A stretch of 64,000 nucleotides of DNA from Bacteroidaceae bacterium (GCA_017650105.1 JAGCFO010000023.1:1-64000); one strand, 5' to 3'. Shown: positions 8,208-18,150, counted from the stretch's first letter. The notes: generated from the letters alone by a model not told the origin. Translations and numbers: made by a program.

Positions 8208-9179
8208 ATGGGTATATTCTCAATATTCAACAAAAAGAAAAAAGAAGGCGAGGAGATTGTCCAGAAGGAAGTCTACGACAAGGGATTAGCTCGTTCGAAA
8301 GAGAGCGTAATGACCAAAGTAGCCCGTGCTGTGGCTGGTAAGTCCAAAGTCGACGACGAGGTGCTTGATAATCTTGAGGAGGCTCTGATAACCAGCGATG
8401 TGGGCATAGAAACGACGCTGAAAATTATAGATAGAATCCAAGCTCGAGTAGCAAGAGACAAATATCTGGGAACAGAGGAGTTGAACCGCATCCTGAAGGA
8501 GGAAATTGCCGCGCTGCTTGTTGAAAATGACTCGACAGGCCATCCCGAGGGGGAAGAGGATTTCAAACGTCCTTACGTTATCATGGTGGTAGGCGTCAAT
8601 GGTGTTGGCAAGACTACCACAATCGGAAAATTGGCATACAAGTTCAAACAAGAAGGGCTTAAGGTTGTCCTCGGTGCAGCTGATACCTTCCGTGCTGCTG
8701 CTGTTGAGCAACTTGTGGAGTGGGGAAAGCGCGCCGACGTCCCAGTCGTTAAGCAAAACATGGGCGCAGACCCCGCCTCGGTAGCATTTGACACGCTGAA
8801 ATCGGCTGTTGCACAAAATGCCGATGTTGTCCTGATAGATACAGCCGGACGTCTTCACAACAAAATAGGGCTGATGAACGAGCTTACCAAAATTCGCAAT
8901 GTGATGGCGAAAGTAGTCGATCATGCTCCCGATGAAGTGCTCCTTGTGCTGGATGGCTCTACTGGTCAAAATGCGTTTGAGCAGGCAAAGCAGTTCACTC
9001 ACGCCACTGAGGTAACAACTCTTGCTATCACCAAGTTAGACGGCACTGCAAAAGGCGGTGTTGTCATCGGCATTTCCGATCAGTTCCAGATTCCCGTGAA
9101 ATACATCGGATTGGGCGAGGGTATCAACGATTTGCAAGAGTTTGACAAAGTGGCATTCGTGGATTCGTTGTTCCAATAA
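8208..9179 (+). CDS. ftsY: Signal recognition particle receptor FtsY
   Basis: FtsY docks ribosome-SRP complexes at the inner membrane for co-translational insertion. The 323-residue protein has a short charged N-terminus (the variable A domain is nearly absent, as in other Bacteroidetes). A four-helix N domain and an SRP-type GTPase domain follow: P-loop 'GVNGVGKTTTIGKLA' near 127-140, 'DTAGRLHNK' near 210 and 'TKLDGTAKGG' near 273. It is followed by rimO after a 24-base gap. Confidence 0.97.
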   Translation: MGIFSIFNKKKKEGEEIVQKEVYDKGLARSKESVMTKVARAVAGKSKVDDEVLDNLEEALITSDVGIETTLKIIDRIQARVARDKYLGTEELNRILKEEIAALLVENDSTGHPEGEEDFKRPYVIMVVGVNGVGKTTTIGKLAYKFKQEGLKVVLGAADTFRAAAVEQLVEWGKRADVPVVKQNMGADPASVAFDTLKSAVAQNADVVLIDTAGRLHNKIGLMNELTKIRNVMAKVVDHAPDEVLLVLDGSTGQNAFEQAKQFTHATEVTTLAITKLDGTAKGGVVIGISDQFQIPVKYIGLGEGINDLQEFDKVAFVDSLFQ

Positions 9180-9203
9180 AGATTTAGAAAAGGAGCGTTG
9201 ACG

Positions 9204-10541
9204 ATGGTAAAGAACCGAATAGACATAGTCACACTAGGGTGCTCAAAGAATCTGGTTGATTCGGAGAAGCTCATGAAAATGTGTGAAATAAAAGGGTTCG
9301 AGACCTGTCACAATCCAGAAAAACTGCGCGGCGAGTACGTTGTCATCAACACTTGCGGATTTATTGGAGATGCAAAAGAAGAATCCATCAATATGATTCT
9401 TGAAGCTTGCCAGGAAAAAGCGCTCCGTCATGTAAAAAAGGTATTCGTGATGGGCTGTCTTTCGCAGCGCTTCCCAAAGGAACTGTCTGAAGAAATTCCC
9501 GAAGTGGATGGATGGTTTGGCAAGTTTGACTGGGCGCATCTGCTTGATTACCTTAGTTCTATCAAAAGCATTGACGCGATGGGGCCTTTTGATTGCGGAG
9601 TTGAAAGGGTAATCACTACTCCAAAGCATTATGCTTATGTGAAGATATCAGAAGGGTGTAGCAGGAAATGTGCCTATTGTGCTATTCCTCTCATCACCGG
9701 GCATCATGTCTCGGTGCCGAAGGAGAAGATTCTTGAGGAGGTGAAATGGCTCGTTTCGCAAGGCGTGAAAGAAATTCAGCTTATCGCACAGGAATTAACG
9801 TTTTACGGGAAGGATCTTTATGGGAAATCCTGTATTGCAGAACTCGTGTCTGATATTGCAGACACTCCCGGCGTGGAATGGTTGCGACTGCACTATGCCT
9901 ATCCAACGGACTTCCCGACAGATTTGCTGAAAGTGATGCGTGAAAAGCCCAACGTTTGCAAATATCTCGACATTGCATTGCAACATATAAGCAATCCTGT
10001 CTTGAAAAGAATGCATCGACATATCACTTCGGAAGAAACGTATCAGCTGATTGATACCATTCGCAAAGAAGTTCCTGGCATCATGCTCAGGACAACCCTA
10101 ATGGTGGGATTTCCAGGTGAGATGGAAGAAGATTTTGAGCAACTGAAAGAATTTGTTCAGAAGGTTCGCTTCGAGAGGCTTGGTGCTTTCGCATATAGCG
10201 AGGAAGAAGGAACTTGTGCTGCTGAATTATATGAAGATGACGTGCCCGAAGACATAAAACAGGCTCGCCTGGATGAAATAATGGCTCTTCAGCAAGAAAT
10301 TGCTTCCGAAAAGAGTGCTTCTTTGGTGGGACATAGGCTTAAGGTGATAATTGACAGAAGGGAAGGCGACTTTTATGTAGGACGAACGGAATGGGATTCT
10401 CCGGAAGTGGATCCTGAAGTGCTGATTCCTGTCTCAGGGGCTCGTTTGAGTGAGGAAGATACGATAGGGCATTTTTTCAATGTCGATATCACAGACTCGG
10501 ATGAGTTTGATTTATACGGTAGATTTGTAGAAGATTTATGA
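9204..10541 (+). CDS. rimO: Ribosomal protein S12 methylthiotransferase RimO
   Basis: A radical-SAM enzyme that adds a methylthio group to an Asp of ribosomal protein S12. The N-terminal UPF0004 domain starts 'LGCSKNLVDSEK' and supplies three Cys for the second cluster. The radical-SAM motif Cys-x3-Cys-x2-Cys is in 'CSRKCAYC' (about residues 150-157), and a TRAM domain closes the protein. The ATG at 9204 is preferred to a TTG six bases earlier because AGGAG (9191-9195) is correctly spaced for it. The stop overlaps the following HU gene as ATGA. Confidence 0.96.
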   Translation: MVKNRIDIVTLGCSKNLVDSEKLMKMCEIKGFETCHNPEKLRGEYVVINTCGFIGDAKEESINMILEACQEKALRHVKKVFVMGCLSQRFPKELSEEIPEVDGWFGKFDWAHLLDYLSSIKSIDAMGPFDCGVERVITTPKHYAYVKISEGCSRKCAYCAIPLITGHHVSVPKEKILEEVKWLVSQGVKEIQLIAQELTFYGKDLYGKSCIAELVSDIADTPGVEWLRLHYAYPTDFPTDLLKVMREKPNVCKYLDIALQHISNPVLKRMHRHITSEETYQLIDTIRKEVPGIMLRTTLMVGFPGEMEEDFEQLKEFVQKVRFERLGAFAYSEEEGTCAAELYEDDVPEDIKQARLDEIMALQQEIASEKSASLVGHRLKVIIDRREGDFYVGRTEWDSPEVDPEVLIPVSGARLSEEDTIGHFFNVDITDSDEFDLYGRFVEDL

Positions 10542-10834
10542 ACAACAAGGATTTTATAAATAAGCTATCAGAGCGCCTAAAACGCAATCCTAAGTATGTT
10601 TCGGAGTTGGTTTCCTCCTTCGAGACGCTGATGACGGAACATCTGCAGGAAAATGACTCTATAACATTTGCAGGATTCGGTTCATTTGAAGTAAAGAAGA
10701 AGATTGAGCGAGTTTCTGTTAACCCTACGACGGGGAAACGTTTTTTGGTTCCACCGAAATTGACTCTTGCTTTCAAGCAAAGTGGAGCTTTGAAAGAAAA
10801 GGTAAATCCTGCGACAACATCAGAAGAAGCTTAG
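10538..10834 (+). CDS. HU/IHF-family DNA-binding protein
   Basis: A 98-residue histone-like protein. The DNA-embracing arm region contains 'FAGFGSFEVKKKIERVSVNPTTGKRFLVPPK', quoted here in part as 'NPTTGKRF', with the proline that intercalates into bent DNA. It is coupled to rimO by ATGA overlap and is followed three bases later by a second HU-domain gene, so the two may pair as a heterodimer (inference). Confidence 0.92.
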   Translation: MNNKDFINKLSERLKRNPKYVSELVSSFETLMTEHLQENDSITFAGFGSFEVKKKIERVSVNPTTGKRFLVPPKLTLAFKQSGALKEKVNPATTSEEA

Positions 10835-10837
10835 GTT

Positions 10838-12217
10838 ATGGATAAGAAATTGACTACGCAGGCCCTTGTTGAAGAATTTGCAGCTAACAATAAAATCACA
10901 TTAGCTACGGCTGATGAGTTTGTTCATGCTTTCTTTTCCATCATTGCCGAATCACTTGCTGCTGGAGATAGTGTGAAAATCAAAGGGTGGGGGACTTTCA
11001 AAGTTGCCCCAATGAACGATAGGGAAAGCACTGATGTGAATACCGGAGAGCGAATCGTCATCAAAGGGTACAACAAAGTGACATTCACCCCAGAGAGCGC
11101 TTTGAAAGAGCTTATCAACAAGCCTTTTGCTCAATTTGAAGCAGTTGAGCTAAATGACGAGTACGACTCTTCTCATGAATTGGCTGAAAATGCCATAGAG
11201 GAAGAACAGGAAGAATCGGGTGTTCCCGAAGAATTGCCAACGGAAGGAGAAGAAACCATTGTTTCTGATTTGGAAACAGATAAAAACGCAGATATTCAAA
11301 AAGAGGGATCAAAAGAAAGCATTCACATTGATTCTGCTCACTCCGATGATGAAATCGCTCAAAAGGATATCATTGCCATAGAAGCTAATGATGTAGAGAC
11401 TCCATTGCCGAGTGAGGAAAAGGAAGCGAAAGAACTTGCACAACCCGAATTTGACAATCAGTCTGAACCCAAAGAAACAATTAAGAAAACGCTGACTCAG
11501 GAAGACTTGAAAGATAATCCTCCAGAAATGGTTTCGTATCGCAAGTCAAATAAAGCTTGGAGAATTTGGCTTCCAATACTATTGCTCCTTCTTATTGCAG
11601 CTGGCATTTATTTGTTTACGTTAAGGACGGGCCATCCTACTTCTACAAAACACAAAGTAAAGGAGTCGGATATGATCAAAGTTGAGAAAGCTGAATTTGA
11701 TGATAGTTCTATCAATGAATCATCCTCAAAGACAAACTCTGCAGCAGATAAAATATATCAGGTGACAGTTACCTCCGACTCTGTTGCGAACAAACCGAAA
11801 GACAGTATTTCAAATAGTGTTCCAGCAACTCCTGTGCAAGTGAATATGAGTCGTCCCGGAGCATTAGAGGTTCAACGAGCAGCAGAAAAAGCCATCGAAA
11901 AAAACAAAGATACTGCGAATGAGGTTTCTTCTGTTGTGAAAAACAACGGCAAGCCTTACAAACTAACTCTAACTACTGCCGATGCTGCAAAGAATCTCAA
12001 AGACTTTACTGCTGCTGACACAACTAATTATTCTATTGACGGCACGTTAGCCGTTCATGAGTTGAAAGATGGCGAAACCATCATTAGACTTGCTCAAGTG
12101 TATTATGGAGATAAAAAACTATGGCCTTACATCGTAAAATATAATTGGATGAAAGACCCTAATCACGTTTCAAAAGGTACGGTGCTCAACATTCCCTTCC
12201 TAAAACCAAAGAAATAA
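10838..12217 (+). CDS. HU domain - membrane helix - LysM fusion protein
   Basis: A 459-residue protein of unusual layout. Residues 1-95 are an HU-type DNA-binding domain ('GWGTFKV', 'NTGERIVIKGYNK'). Residues 100-235 are acidic and low in complexity. A single membrane helix ('WLPILLLLLIAAGIYLFTL') sits near 243-262. A Ser/Lys-rich spacer follows, then a C-terminal LysM-like domain (about 405-455, 'HELKDGETIIRLAQVYYGD'). The HU part would face the cytoplasm and the LysM part the periplasm, so it could link the nucleoid to peptidoglycan. HU-LysM proteins occur in other Bacteroidetes, but the tethering role is an inference. It lies between an HU gene and moxR. Confidence 0.85.
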   Translation: MDKKLTTQALVEEFAANNKITLATADEFVHAFFSIIAESLAAGDSVKIKGWGTFKVAPMNDRESTDVNTGERIVIKGYNKVTFTPESALKELINKPFAQFEAVELNDEYDSSHELAENAIEEEQEESGVPEELPTEGEETIVSDLETDKNADIQKEGSKESIHIDSAHSDDEIAQKDIIAIEANDVETPLPSEEKEAKELAQPEFDNQSEPKETIKKTLTQEDLKDNPPEMVSYRKSNKAWRIWLPILLLLLIAAGIYLFTLRTGHPTSTKHKVKESDMIKVEKAEFDDSSINESSSKTNSAADKIYQVTVTSDSVANKPKDSISNSVPATPVQVNMSRPGALEVQRAAEKAIEKNKDTANEVSSVVKNNGKPYKLTLTTADAAKNLKDFTAADTTNYSIDGTLAVHELKDGETIIRLAQVYYGDKKLWPYIVKYNWMKDPNHVSKGTVLNIPFLKPKK

Positions 12218-12248
12218 AATTCGAAAAAACATAATTAACATTATAGCT

Positions 12249-13244
12249 ATGGCAACAACAATTGACATTCGTGAGTTAAATGAAAAAATTGAAAGGCAGA
12301 GTGCGTTTGTCACCAATCTGACAACAGGTATGGATCAGGTGATTGTCGGACAAAAGCACTTGGTAGAATCATTATTGATTGGATTATTGTCCGACGGACA
12401 TGTTCTTTTGGAAGGTGTTCCTGGTTTGGCAAAAACCCTTGCCATCAAAACTTTGGCATCGTTAATTGATGCAAAGTATAGCCGCATTCAGTTTACTCCA
12501 GACTTGCTACCTGCCGACGTGACAGGTACTATGATTTACAACCAGAAAGATGGAACCTTCCAACCCAACCAAGGTCCTGTGTTTGCCAATTTCGTTTTGG
12601 CAGATGAAATAAATCGTGCTCCGGCAAAGGTACAGAGCGCTCTGCTCGAAGCCATGCAGGAACATCAAGTCACTATTGGCAAGCAGACGTTTAGCCTTCC
12701 TGAGCCATTCCTCGTTATGGCAACCCAGAACCCAATCGAGCAGGAGGGAACATATCCTCTCCCTGAAGCACAAGTCGATCGATTCATGATGAAGGTTGTT
12801 ATCGACTATCCAAAACTGGAAGAAGAAAAGAAGATTATTCGCCAAAACATAACAGGAGAGAAGATTGAAGTTACTCCTATCATGAAGGCTGATGAGATTC
12901 TTGAAGCTCGTAAGGTTGTTAGGGAAGTGTATATAGACGAAAAGATAGAACAGTATATTGCCGATATCGTTTTTGCAACTCGTTATCCTGACAAATATGA
13001 ATTAAACGAGCTCTCTAATCTTATTTCTTTCGGAGGCTCTCCTCGTGCAAGTATCAACTTGGCTCTTGCTTCTCGTGCATATGCATTTATTAAGCGTCGT
13101 GGTTACGTTGTACCTGAGGATGTCCGAGCAGTTGCTCATGATGTGCTGCGTCATCGTATCGGCTTGACATACGAAGCTGAAGCAAGTAATGTGGATGCAG
13201 ACGAAATTGTAAGCAAGATTCTCAATAAGGTTGAGGTGCCCTAA
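12249..13244 (+). CDS. MoxR-family AAA+ ATPase
   Basis: A 331-residue AAA+ chaperone-like ATPase. Walker A is 'EGVPGLAKT' (near residue 57) and Walker B 'VLADEINRAPAKVQSALLEAMQE' (quoted in part: 'LADEINRAP') near 118. 'ATQNPIEQEG' is the sensor 1 region. MoxR proteins act with von Willebrand factor A partners, and here DUF58, BatA and BatB follow at once. First gene of the aerotolerance-type cluster. Confidence 0.95.
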   Translation: MATTIDIRELNEKIERQSAFVTNLTTGMDQVIVGQKHLVESLLIGLLSDGHVLLEGVPGLAKTLAIKTLASLIDAKYSRIQFTPDLLPADVTGTMIYNQKDGTFQPNQGPVFANFVLADEINRAPAKVQSALLEAMQEHQVTIGKQTFSLPEPFLVMATQNPIEQEGTYPLPEAQVDRFMMKVVIDYPKLEEEKKIIRQNITGEKIEVTPIMKADEILEARKVVREVYIDEKIEQYIADIVFATRYPDKYELNELSNLISFGGSPRASINLALASRAYAFIKRRGYVVPEDVRAVAHDVLRHRIGLTYEAEASNVDADEIVSKILNKVEVP

Positions 13245-13290
13245 TCCAATAAAAGCATAAGTGATTTCAGATTAAATTGCACTTATAAAA

Positions 13291-14163
13291 ATGGATGCAA
13301 ACGAACTGATTAAGAAAGTCAGGAAAATTGAAATAAAGGCAAGGGGCTTGTCTAACAATCTCTTTGCTGGGCAATACCATACAGCTTTCAAAGGGCGTGG
13401 TATGGCTTTTTCCGAAGTTCGTGAGTATCAATATGGTGATGACGTACGCGACATTGATTGGAATGTTACTGCCCGCTTTTCTCATCCTTATGTCAAAGTA
13501 TATGAAGAGGAACGAGAATTGACGGTAATGCTTCTTATTGACATGTCTAAAAGCCTTGACTTCGGTTCTTCAACGCAATACAAAAAAGATATGGTAGCTG
13601 AAATTGCAGCAACGTTGGCTTTTTCGGCTATCCAAAACAATGATAAGATTGGAGTCATCTTTTTTACAGATCAAGTCGAACGTTTTATCCCACCTCAGAA
13701 AGGAAGAAAACATATACTTTACATTATTCGTGAAATTCTGGATTTTAAGCCCGAGAGTAACGCCACGAACTTAGGAGTACCTCTTCAGTATCTTACGAAT
13801 GCTATTAAGAAACGTTGTACGTGTTTCCTTATGAGCGATTTTATTGATTCCCACGACTATAAAGATGCCCTTACTATTGCAAATCGCAAGCATGATGTGG
13901 TTGCCATCCAGGTGTATGACAAGCGAGTTTCTGAATTACCCAATGTGGGGTTGATGAAAGTCTTCGATCCAGAGAAAGGGAGAGAGATGTATATTAACAC
14001 TGCCTCGAAACAGACAAGGGAACGCCATCGCGCATGGTGGCTCAAGCAGAGTCAAAATTTGTCTGACCTGTTTGTGAAATGCAATGTAGATAGTATCTCC
14101 GTACGTACCGATGAGGACTATGTCAAATCTTTGATGGCAATGTTTGCAAAACGAGGTGTATAA
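13291..14163 (+). CDS. DUF58 domain protein
   Basis: A 290-residue soluble protein with the DUF58 signature 'REYQYGDDVRDIDWNVTARF' (about residues 46-65). A vWA-like fold with 'LLIDMSKSLDFG' follows. DUF58 proteins are regular partners of MoxR ATPases. Placed between moxR and the bat genes, consistent with a MoxR-vWA complex. No signal peptide or membrane helix is visible. Confidence 0.92.
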   Translation: MDANELIKKVRKIEIKARGLSNNLFAGQYHTAFKGRGMAFSEVREYQYGDDVRDIDWNVTARFSHPYVKVYEEERELTVMLLIDMSKSLDFGSSTQYKKDMVAEIAATLAFSAIQNNDKIGVIFFTDQVERFIPPQKGRKHILYIIREILDFKPESNATNLGVPLQYLTNAIKKRCTCFLMSDFIDSHDYKDALTIANRKHDVVAIQVYDKRVSELPNVGLMKVFDPEKGREMYINTASKQTRERHRAWWLKQSQNLSDLFVKCNVDSISVRTDEDYVKSLMAMFAKRGV

Positions 14164-14190
14164 TACTAAGTTTATTGAATTGTAAGATAT

Positions 14191-15345
14191 ATGAATCGAA
14201 AAAAAGCGATTGGATTGATTCTGATAGTCTTGTCTATTCTGGCAATGCCTGTTAGAGCTCAGGTGACAGTAGAGGCAACTATTGACAGTCTTAGCATCTT
14301 ATTGGGCGAACAGACACGCGTTCATCTTGAAGTGACTTGTGAGGCTGAACAAGATGTCATAATGCCTATCTTTCAAGATTCTCTTCCTTCAACCGTAGCA
14401 GATGTGGGACCGTTTTCGCAAATACGTGATTCCTTATCTTGTGACATTGAGATTATTGGTAAAGTAAAAACAGATACCACTTTTCTCAATGGAGGAAAAC
14501 GAAAGACCATTTCCCAAGACTATCAGATAACCTCATTTAATCCAGGATTCTACCAGATAGCTGGCTTTGAGGTATTGGTAGATAGTGTAAGCTATTTCAC
14601 TCCAGACATTGCCTTAAAGGTGATCATCTACGAGGAAGTTCTCCCCAAGAATAATTTCATTGATGACGAGTACAAATATTCTTTCTTTGGAATCAAAGAC
14701 ATCAGGAAAGCTCCCGTGCTACTTAGTGAAATTAAGCCTACACTCTATGCGTTGGGAGTAATAGCCTTGCTCGTACTTTTATTCCTATACTTGCTTAAGC
14801 ATTACCGCACCAATAGTCCAATTCTTCAGCGTGTAACTCTCGAGCCCGTTTTGCCGGCACATATTAAAGCCCAGAAGGCTCTTGATGAGATTCGAGAAGA
14901 AAAAGGATGGGCACAAGAGAACTCCAAAAAGTATTATACAGAACTGACAGATGCCTTACGTCTTTATATCCAAAACAGATTTGGAGTAAACGCGACAGAG
15001 ATGACTACGGAGGAAGTCCTGACTCATCTTTCAAAGATTACTGACGAAAAGCAATTAGAAGAGATTCGTGACCTTCTGACAACAGCCGACTTTGCAAAGT
15101 TTGCAAAATTTCATCCTCTTCAGAATGAGAAGTTGTTACATTATGATGTTGTCACTCAATATGTAGACTCTACAAAAGAAGAGCAAGATGAATCTGAAGA
15201 GCCGAAGATAGAATATATTGTTGTTAAGAAAGGATTGTCACCGACAGCTAAAGCAATTATGCTGGGTTCAATAATCGTTGTTGCTATTGCTGCTGTTGCC
15301 TTGTTATGTTGGATTGTTTATTTTGTGATTAATTTGTTTATTTAA
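14191..15345 (+). CDS. Bat-operon membrane protein, uncharacterised
   Basis: A 384-residue protein with a signal peptide (1-24, ending 'VRAQ') and a periplasmic beta-rich domain to about 180. A membrane helix follows near 190-208 ('LGVIALLVLLFLYLLKH'), then a cytoplasmic helical region containing 'ALRLYIQNRFGVNATEMTTEEVL', quoted here as 'LYIQNRFGVNATEM', and a final membrane helix near 353-380. It occupies the place of the conserved unnamed gene between the DUF58 gene and batA in Bacteroidetes. Its overall layout is reminiscent of BatD, but it is much shorter. Confidence 0.75.
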   Translation: MNRKKAIGLILIVLSILAMPVRAQVTVEATIDSLSILLGEQTRVHLEVTCEAEQDVIMPIFQDSLPSTVADVGPFSQIRDSLSCDIEIIGKVKTDTTFLNGGKRKTISQDYQITSFNPGFYQIAGFEVLVDSVSYFTPDIALKVIIYEEVLPKNNFIDDEYKYSFFGIKDIRKAPVLLSEIKPTLYALGVIALLVLLFLYLLKHYRTNSPILQRVTLEPVLPAHIKAQKALDEIREEKGWAQENSKKYYTELTDALRLYIQNRFGVNATEMTTEEVLTHLSKITDEKQLEEIRDLLTTADFAKFAKFHPLQNEKLLHYDVVTQYVDSTKEEQDESEEPKIEYIVVKKGLSPTAKAIMLGSIIVVAIAAVALLCWIVYFVINLFI

Positions 15346-15351
15346 TCAGCT

Positions 15352-16350
15352 ATGACATTTGCCCAACCACTTTGTTTTCTGTTATTTCTACCGTTAATAG
15401 CATATATTATATGGTATATCTTACGATCGAGTCGGACGGAACCTTCTTTACAGGTTTCTACGACATCGATGTATGATGATATGCCAAAGAATTGGACTCT
15501 ATACTTGCGTCATCTCCCCTTTGTTCTTCGAGTTGCTGCTCTCTCCCTTCTAATCATCGTTCTTGCTCAGCCTCAGACAACCGAGAACTGGCAAAATCAG
15601 GATGTCGAAGGAATTGATATTATGCTTGCTGTCGATGTTTCGACAAGTATGTTGGCTGAAGATCTAAAACCAAACAGACTTGAAGCAGCAAAGCAAGTAG
15701 CATCAGAGTTTATTAGTGGTCGACCTAACGATAATATCGGCTTAACGATATTTGCAGGACAAAGCTTCACCCAGTCTCCTTTGACAACGGATCACGTCAT
15801 GTTGATGAGTATCTTCAATAATGTGAAATGCGACATAGTCACAAATGGATTATTAGAAGATGGTACAGCAATCGGAGACGGAATCGCGAATGCGGTTACT
15901 CGTTTGAGAGAAAGTAAGGCAAAATCCAAGGTAATCATTCTATTAACTGATGGTTCGAACAATAAGGGGGAGATTTCCCCTCTAACTGCAGCGGAGATTG
16001 CCAAAACTTTCGGCATTCGTGTTTATACGATTGGCGTGGGAAGTAATGGTACTGCTCCATATCCGGTAAAAACATATGCTGGTACACAATATGTCAACGT
16101 CCCTGTAGAGATAGACGAAAACACCCTGCAGCAGATTGCTTCCACCTCTAACGGACAATACTATCGTGCAACAAGTAATAGTAAGTTGAAAGAAGTCTAT
16201 GAGGAGATAGACAAACTTGAACGGACGAAGCTTAATGTCAAGAAATTCAGTCGCCGAAATGAAGAGTTTCAGCCATTTGCTCTGGCTGCTATTCTTTGTT
16301 TATTATTAGAGATATTACTTCGATTGACTGTGTTGCGTAAGGTCCCCTAA
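15352..16350 (+). CDS. batA: BatA, membrane-anchored vWA protein
   Basis: A 332-residue protein with two N-terminal membrane helices (residues 6-24 and 58-76). A von Willebrand factor A domain follows with a full metal-ion-dependent adhesion site: Asp-x-Ser-x-Ser in 'AVDVSTSMLAED' and later 'LLTDGSNN'. A C-terminal helix is near 304-322. Bat proteins were named from Bacteroides aerotolerance, but their biochemical role is unsettled. Six bases follow the preceding gene. Confidence 0.93.
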   Translation: MTFAQPLCFLLFLPLIAYIIWYILRSSRTEPSLQVSTTSMYDDMPKNWTLYLRHLPFVLRVAALSLLIIVLAQPQTTENWQNQDVEGIDIMLAVDVSTSMLAEDLKPNRLEAAKQVASEFISGRPNDNIGLTIFAGQSFTQSPLTTDHVMLMSIFNNVKCDIVTNGLLEDGTAIGDGIANAVTRLRESKAKSKVIILLTDGSNNKGEISPLTAAEIAKTFGIRVYTIGVGSNGTAPYPVKTYAGTQYVNVPVEIDENTLQQIASTSNGQYYRATSNSKLKEVYEEIDKLERTKLNVKKFSRRNEEFQPFALAAILCLLLEILLRLTVLRKVP

Positions 16351-16390
16351 AAATGGATCATTGTTTTGAACCACTTAAAAGAAGAAAAGA

Positions 16391-17410
16391 ATGTTTAGAT
16401 TTGAGAACCCGACATATTTGTTCCTCCTGCTGTTGATTCCGGTTTTGATAGGAGTCTTTGTATGGTCTAATTTCAGACGAAAACGCCGTATTAAGGAGTA
16501 TGGAGATCCTTCTTTGCTTGAGGCATTGATGCCCAATGTGTCGCGTTTACGATTTAATTTGAAATTCTGGCTTACTCTTGCCGCTTTTTTCCTTTTGGTT
16601 ATTGTTGCTGCTCGTCCACAATTTGGCACCAAAAGTGAAACCATCAAACGTCAAGGCATTGAAACGGTAATTGCCCTTGATATTTCTAATTCCATGCTTG
16701 CTGAAGATGTTGCTCCGAATCGACTGGAAAAGTCGAAAAAGATTATTTCCAAGATGATTGATGAAATGCAAGACGACAAGATAGGGCTTATTGTTTTTGC
16801 TGGTGACGCTTTTATTCAGATACCGATTACCAGTGATTTTATTTCTGCTAAGATGTTCCTGGAGTCAATCCAGCCTAATCTAATCAGTCGTCAGGGTACG
16901 GATATTAAGACAGCTTTGAATATTGCTTCTCGTAGTTTTACCCAACGTGAAGGCGTAGGACGCGCTATTATCGTTATTACCGACGGTGAAAATCATGAGG
17001 GTGGGGCAGAAGAAGCCGCAAGAGAAGCTGCTGAAAAAGGAATGCAAGTATTTGTTCTTGGAGTTGGTTCTCCTGAAGGTTCTCCCATTCCTGGAGAAAA
17101 AGCTAATGATTTCCATAAGGACAAGGACGGTAATGTTATTGTTACTCGTTTGAACGAACAGATGTGCCAGGAAATATCAAAAGCAGGTAATGGTGCATAT
17201 ATCCGAGTTGACAATACGAACACATCTCAAAAATTGCTGAAAAAAGAATTGGATAAATTGGCTAAAGCAGACCAAGAGACAACGGTATATTCTGACTTCG
17301 ATGAGCAGTTTCGGATTATTGCTTGGATAGCTCTCGTATTACTGATTTTTGAAATGCTTATCTCCTTAAAAAAGAACCCATTGTTTAAAAACATAAAGTT
17401 ATTTGAATGA
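16391..17410 (+). CDS. batB: BatB, membrane-anchored vWA protein
   Basis: A 339-residue paralogue of BatA with the same layout: two N-terminal helices (about 8-25 and 57-75), a vWA domain with 'ALDISNSMLAEDVAPNRLEKS' (MIDAS Asp-x-Ser-x-Ser; quoted in part 'DISNSMLAED') and 'ITDGENHEGG', and a C-terminal helix near 308-325. Its stop overlaps the batC start as ATGA. Confidence 0.93.
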   Translation: MFRFENPTYLFLLLLIPVLIGVFVWSNFRRKRRIKEYGDPSLLEALMPNVSRLRFNLKFWLTLAAFFLLVIVAARPQFGTKSETIKRQGIETVIALDISNSMLAEDVAPNRLEKSKKIISKMIDEMQDDKIGLIVFAGDAFIQIPITSDFISAKMFLESIQPNLISRQGTDIKTALNIASRSFTQREGVGRAIIVITDGENHEGGAEEAAREAAEKGMQVFVLGVGSPEGSPIPGEKANDFHKDKDGNVIVTRLNEQMCQEISKAGNGAYIRVDNTNTSQKLLKKELDKLAKADQETTVYSDFDEQFRIIAWIALVLLIFEMLISLKKNPLFKNIKLFE

Positions 17411-18150
17411 TGAAAACAAACAAGATATTGCTTTTTAGTATAGTCCTTTGCCTTGCGGTAGTTCCGATTCATGCACAAAAGAAATCTGACAGAAGCTATA
17501 TACGCAGTGGGAACAGGAATTATGCTGATAGCGTATGGAATAAAGCGGAAATAAAGTACAGAAAAGCAATCGATGTCAATCCCACATCGGCTGATGCTAA
17601 ATACAATTTAGGCAACACACTTTATAGTAATCTGATTACAGATACGGTGCAAGGCGGGAAACCCGCAAATGAAATCTTAGAGGAGATCATTCAGTTGTAT
17701 ACTGATATTTCCAAAACTGAAGCTGACGATGCCCGAATGGCTCAAATTCAACATAACTTGGGTAACGCCTACTATTTGTATGGCGTAGCCCAGTACTCCA
17801 ATGGGGTAGAGAACGCGAAAGAGACTTTGGCTAGCAGTATTAATGCCTATAAAGAGTCATTGCGTTTGAATCCATCTGATAATGAGACTCGTTTCAATCT
17901 TGCAAAAGCAAAAGCGGTTTACAATAGTGTGCCGAAGAGTCCTCAAAGCTCGGATCCTAACCAACAAAAAAATGAGGATCAGCAGCAAGAGGAAGAAAGC
18001 ACGCCTCCACCTCCAGTACAAGAGAATAATAACGATATCTCAGAGGAAAATGCTGAACAGATTCTTCAATCTCTCATGCAAGACGAAAAAGAACTCCAAG
18101 ACAGAGTTCAGATGAAGCAAGAGGGGAAGAAACTTGACAAAGATTGGTAA
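17407..18150 (+). CDS. batC: BatC, TPR protein
   Basis: A 247-residue exported protein with a signal peptide (1-25, ending 'IHAQ') and tetratricopeptide repeats from about 30 to 175 ('AEIKYRKAIDVNPTSADAKY'). A Gln/Glu/Pro-rich low-complexity tail follows. BatC proteins are periplasmic scaffolds in the Bat complex. Translationally coupled to batB and followed after 11 bases by batD. Confidence 0.88.
   Translation: MMKTNKILLFSIVLCLAVVPIHAQKKSDRSYIRSGNRNYADSVWNKAEIKYRKAIDVNPTSADAKYNLGNTLYSNLITDTVQGGKPANEILEEIIQLYTDISKTEADDARMAQIQHNLGNAYYLYGVAQYSNGVENAKETLASSINAYKESLRLNPSDNETRFNLAKAKAVYNSVPKSPQSSDPNQQKNEDQQQEEESTPPPPVQENNNDISEENAEQILQSLMQDEKELQDRVQMKQEGKKLDKDW

Noticed and set aside
8286..9002. 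Long minus-strand frame opposite ftsY (238 codons)
   Set aside because: It lies wholly within ftsY on the other strand, has no recognisable domain, and ftsY is certain.
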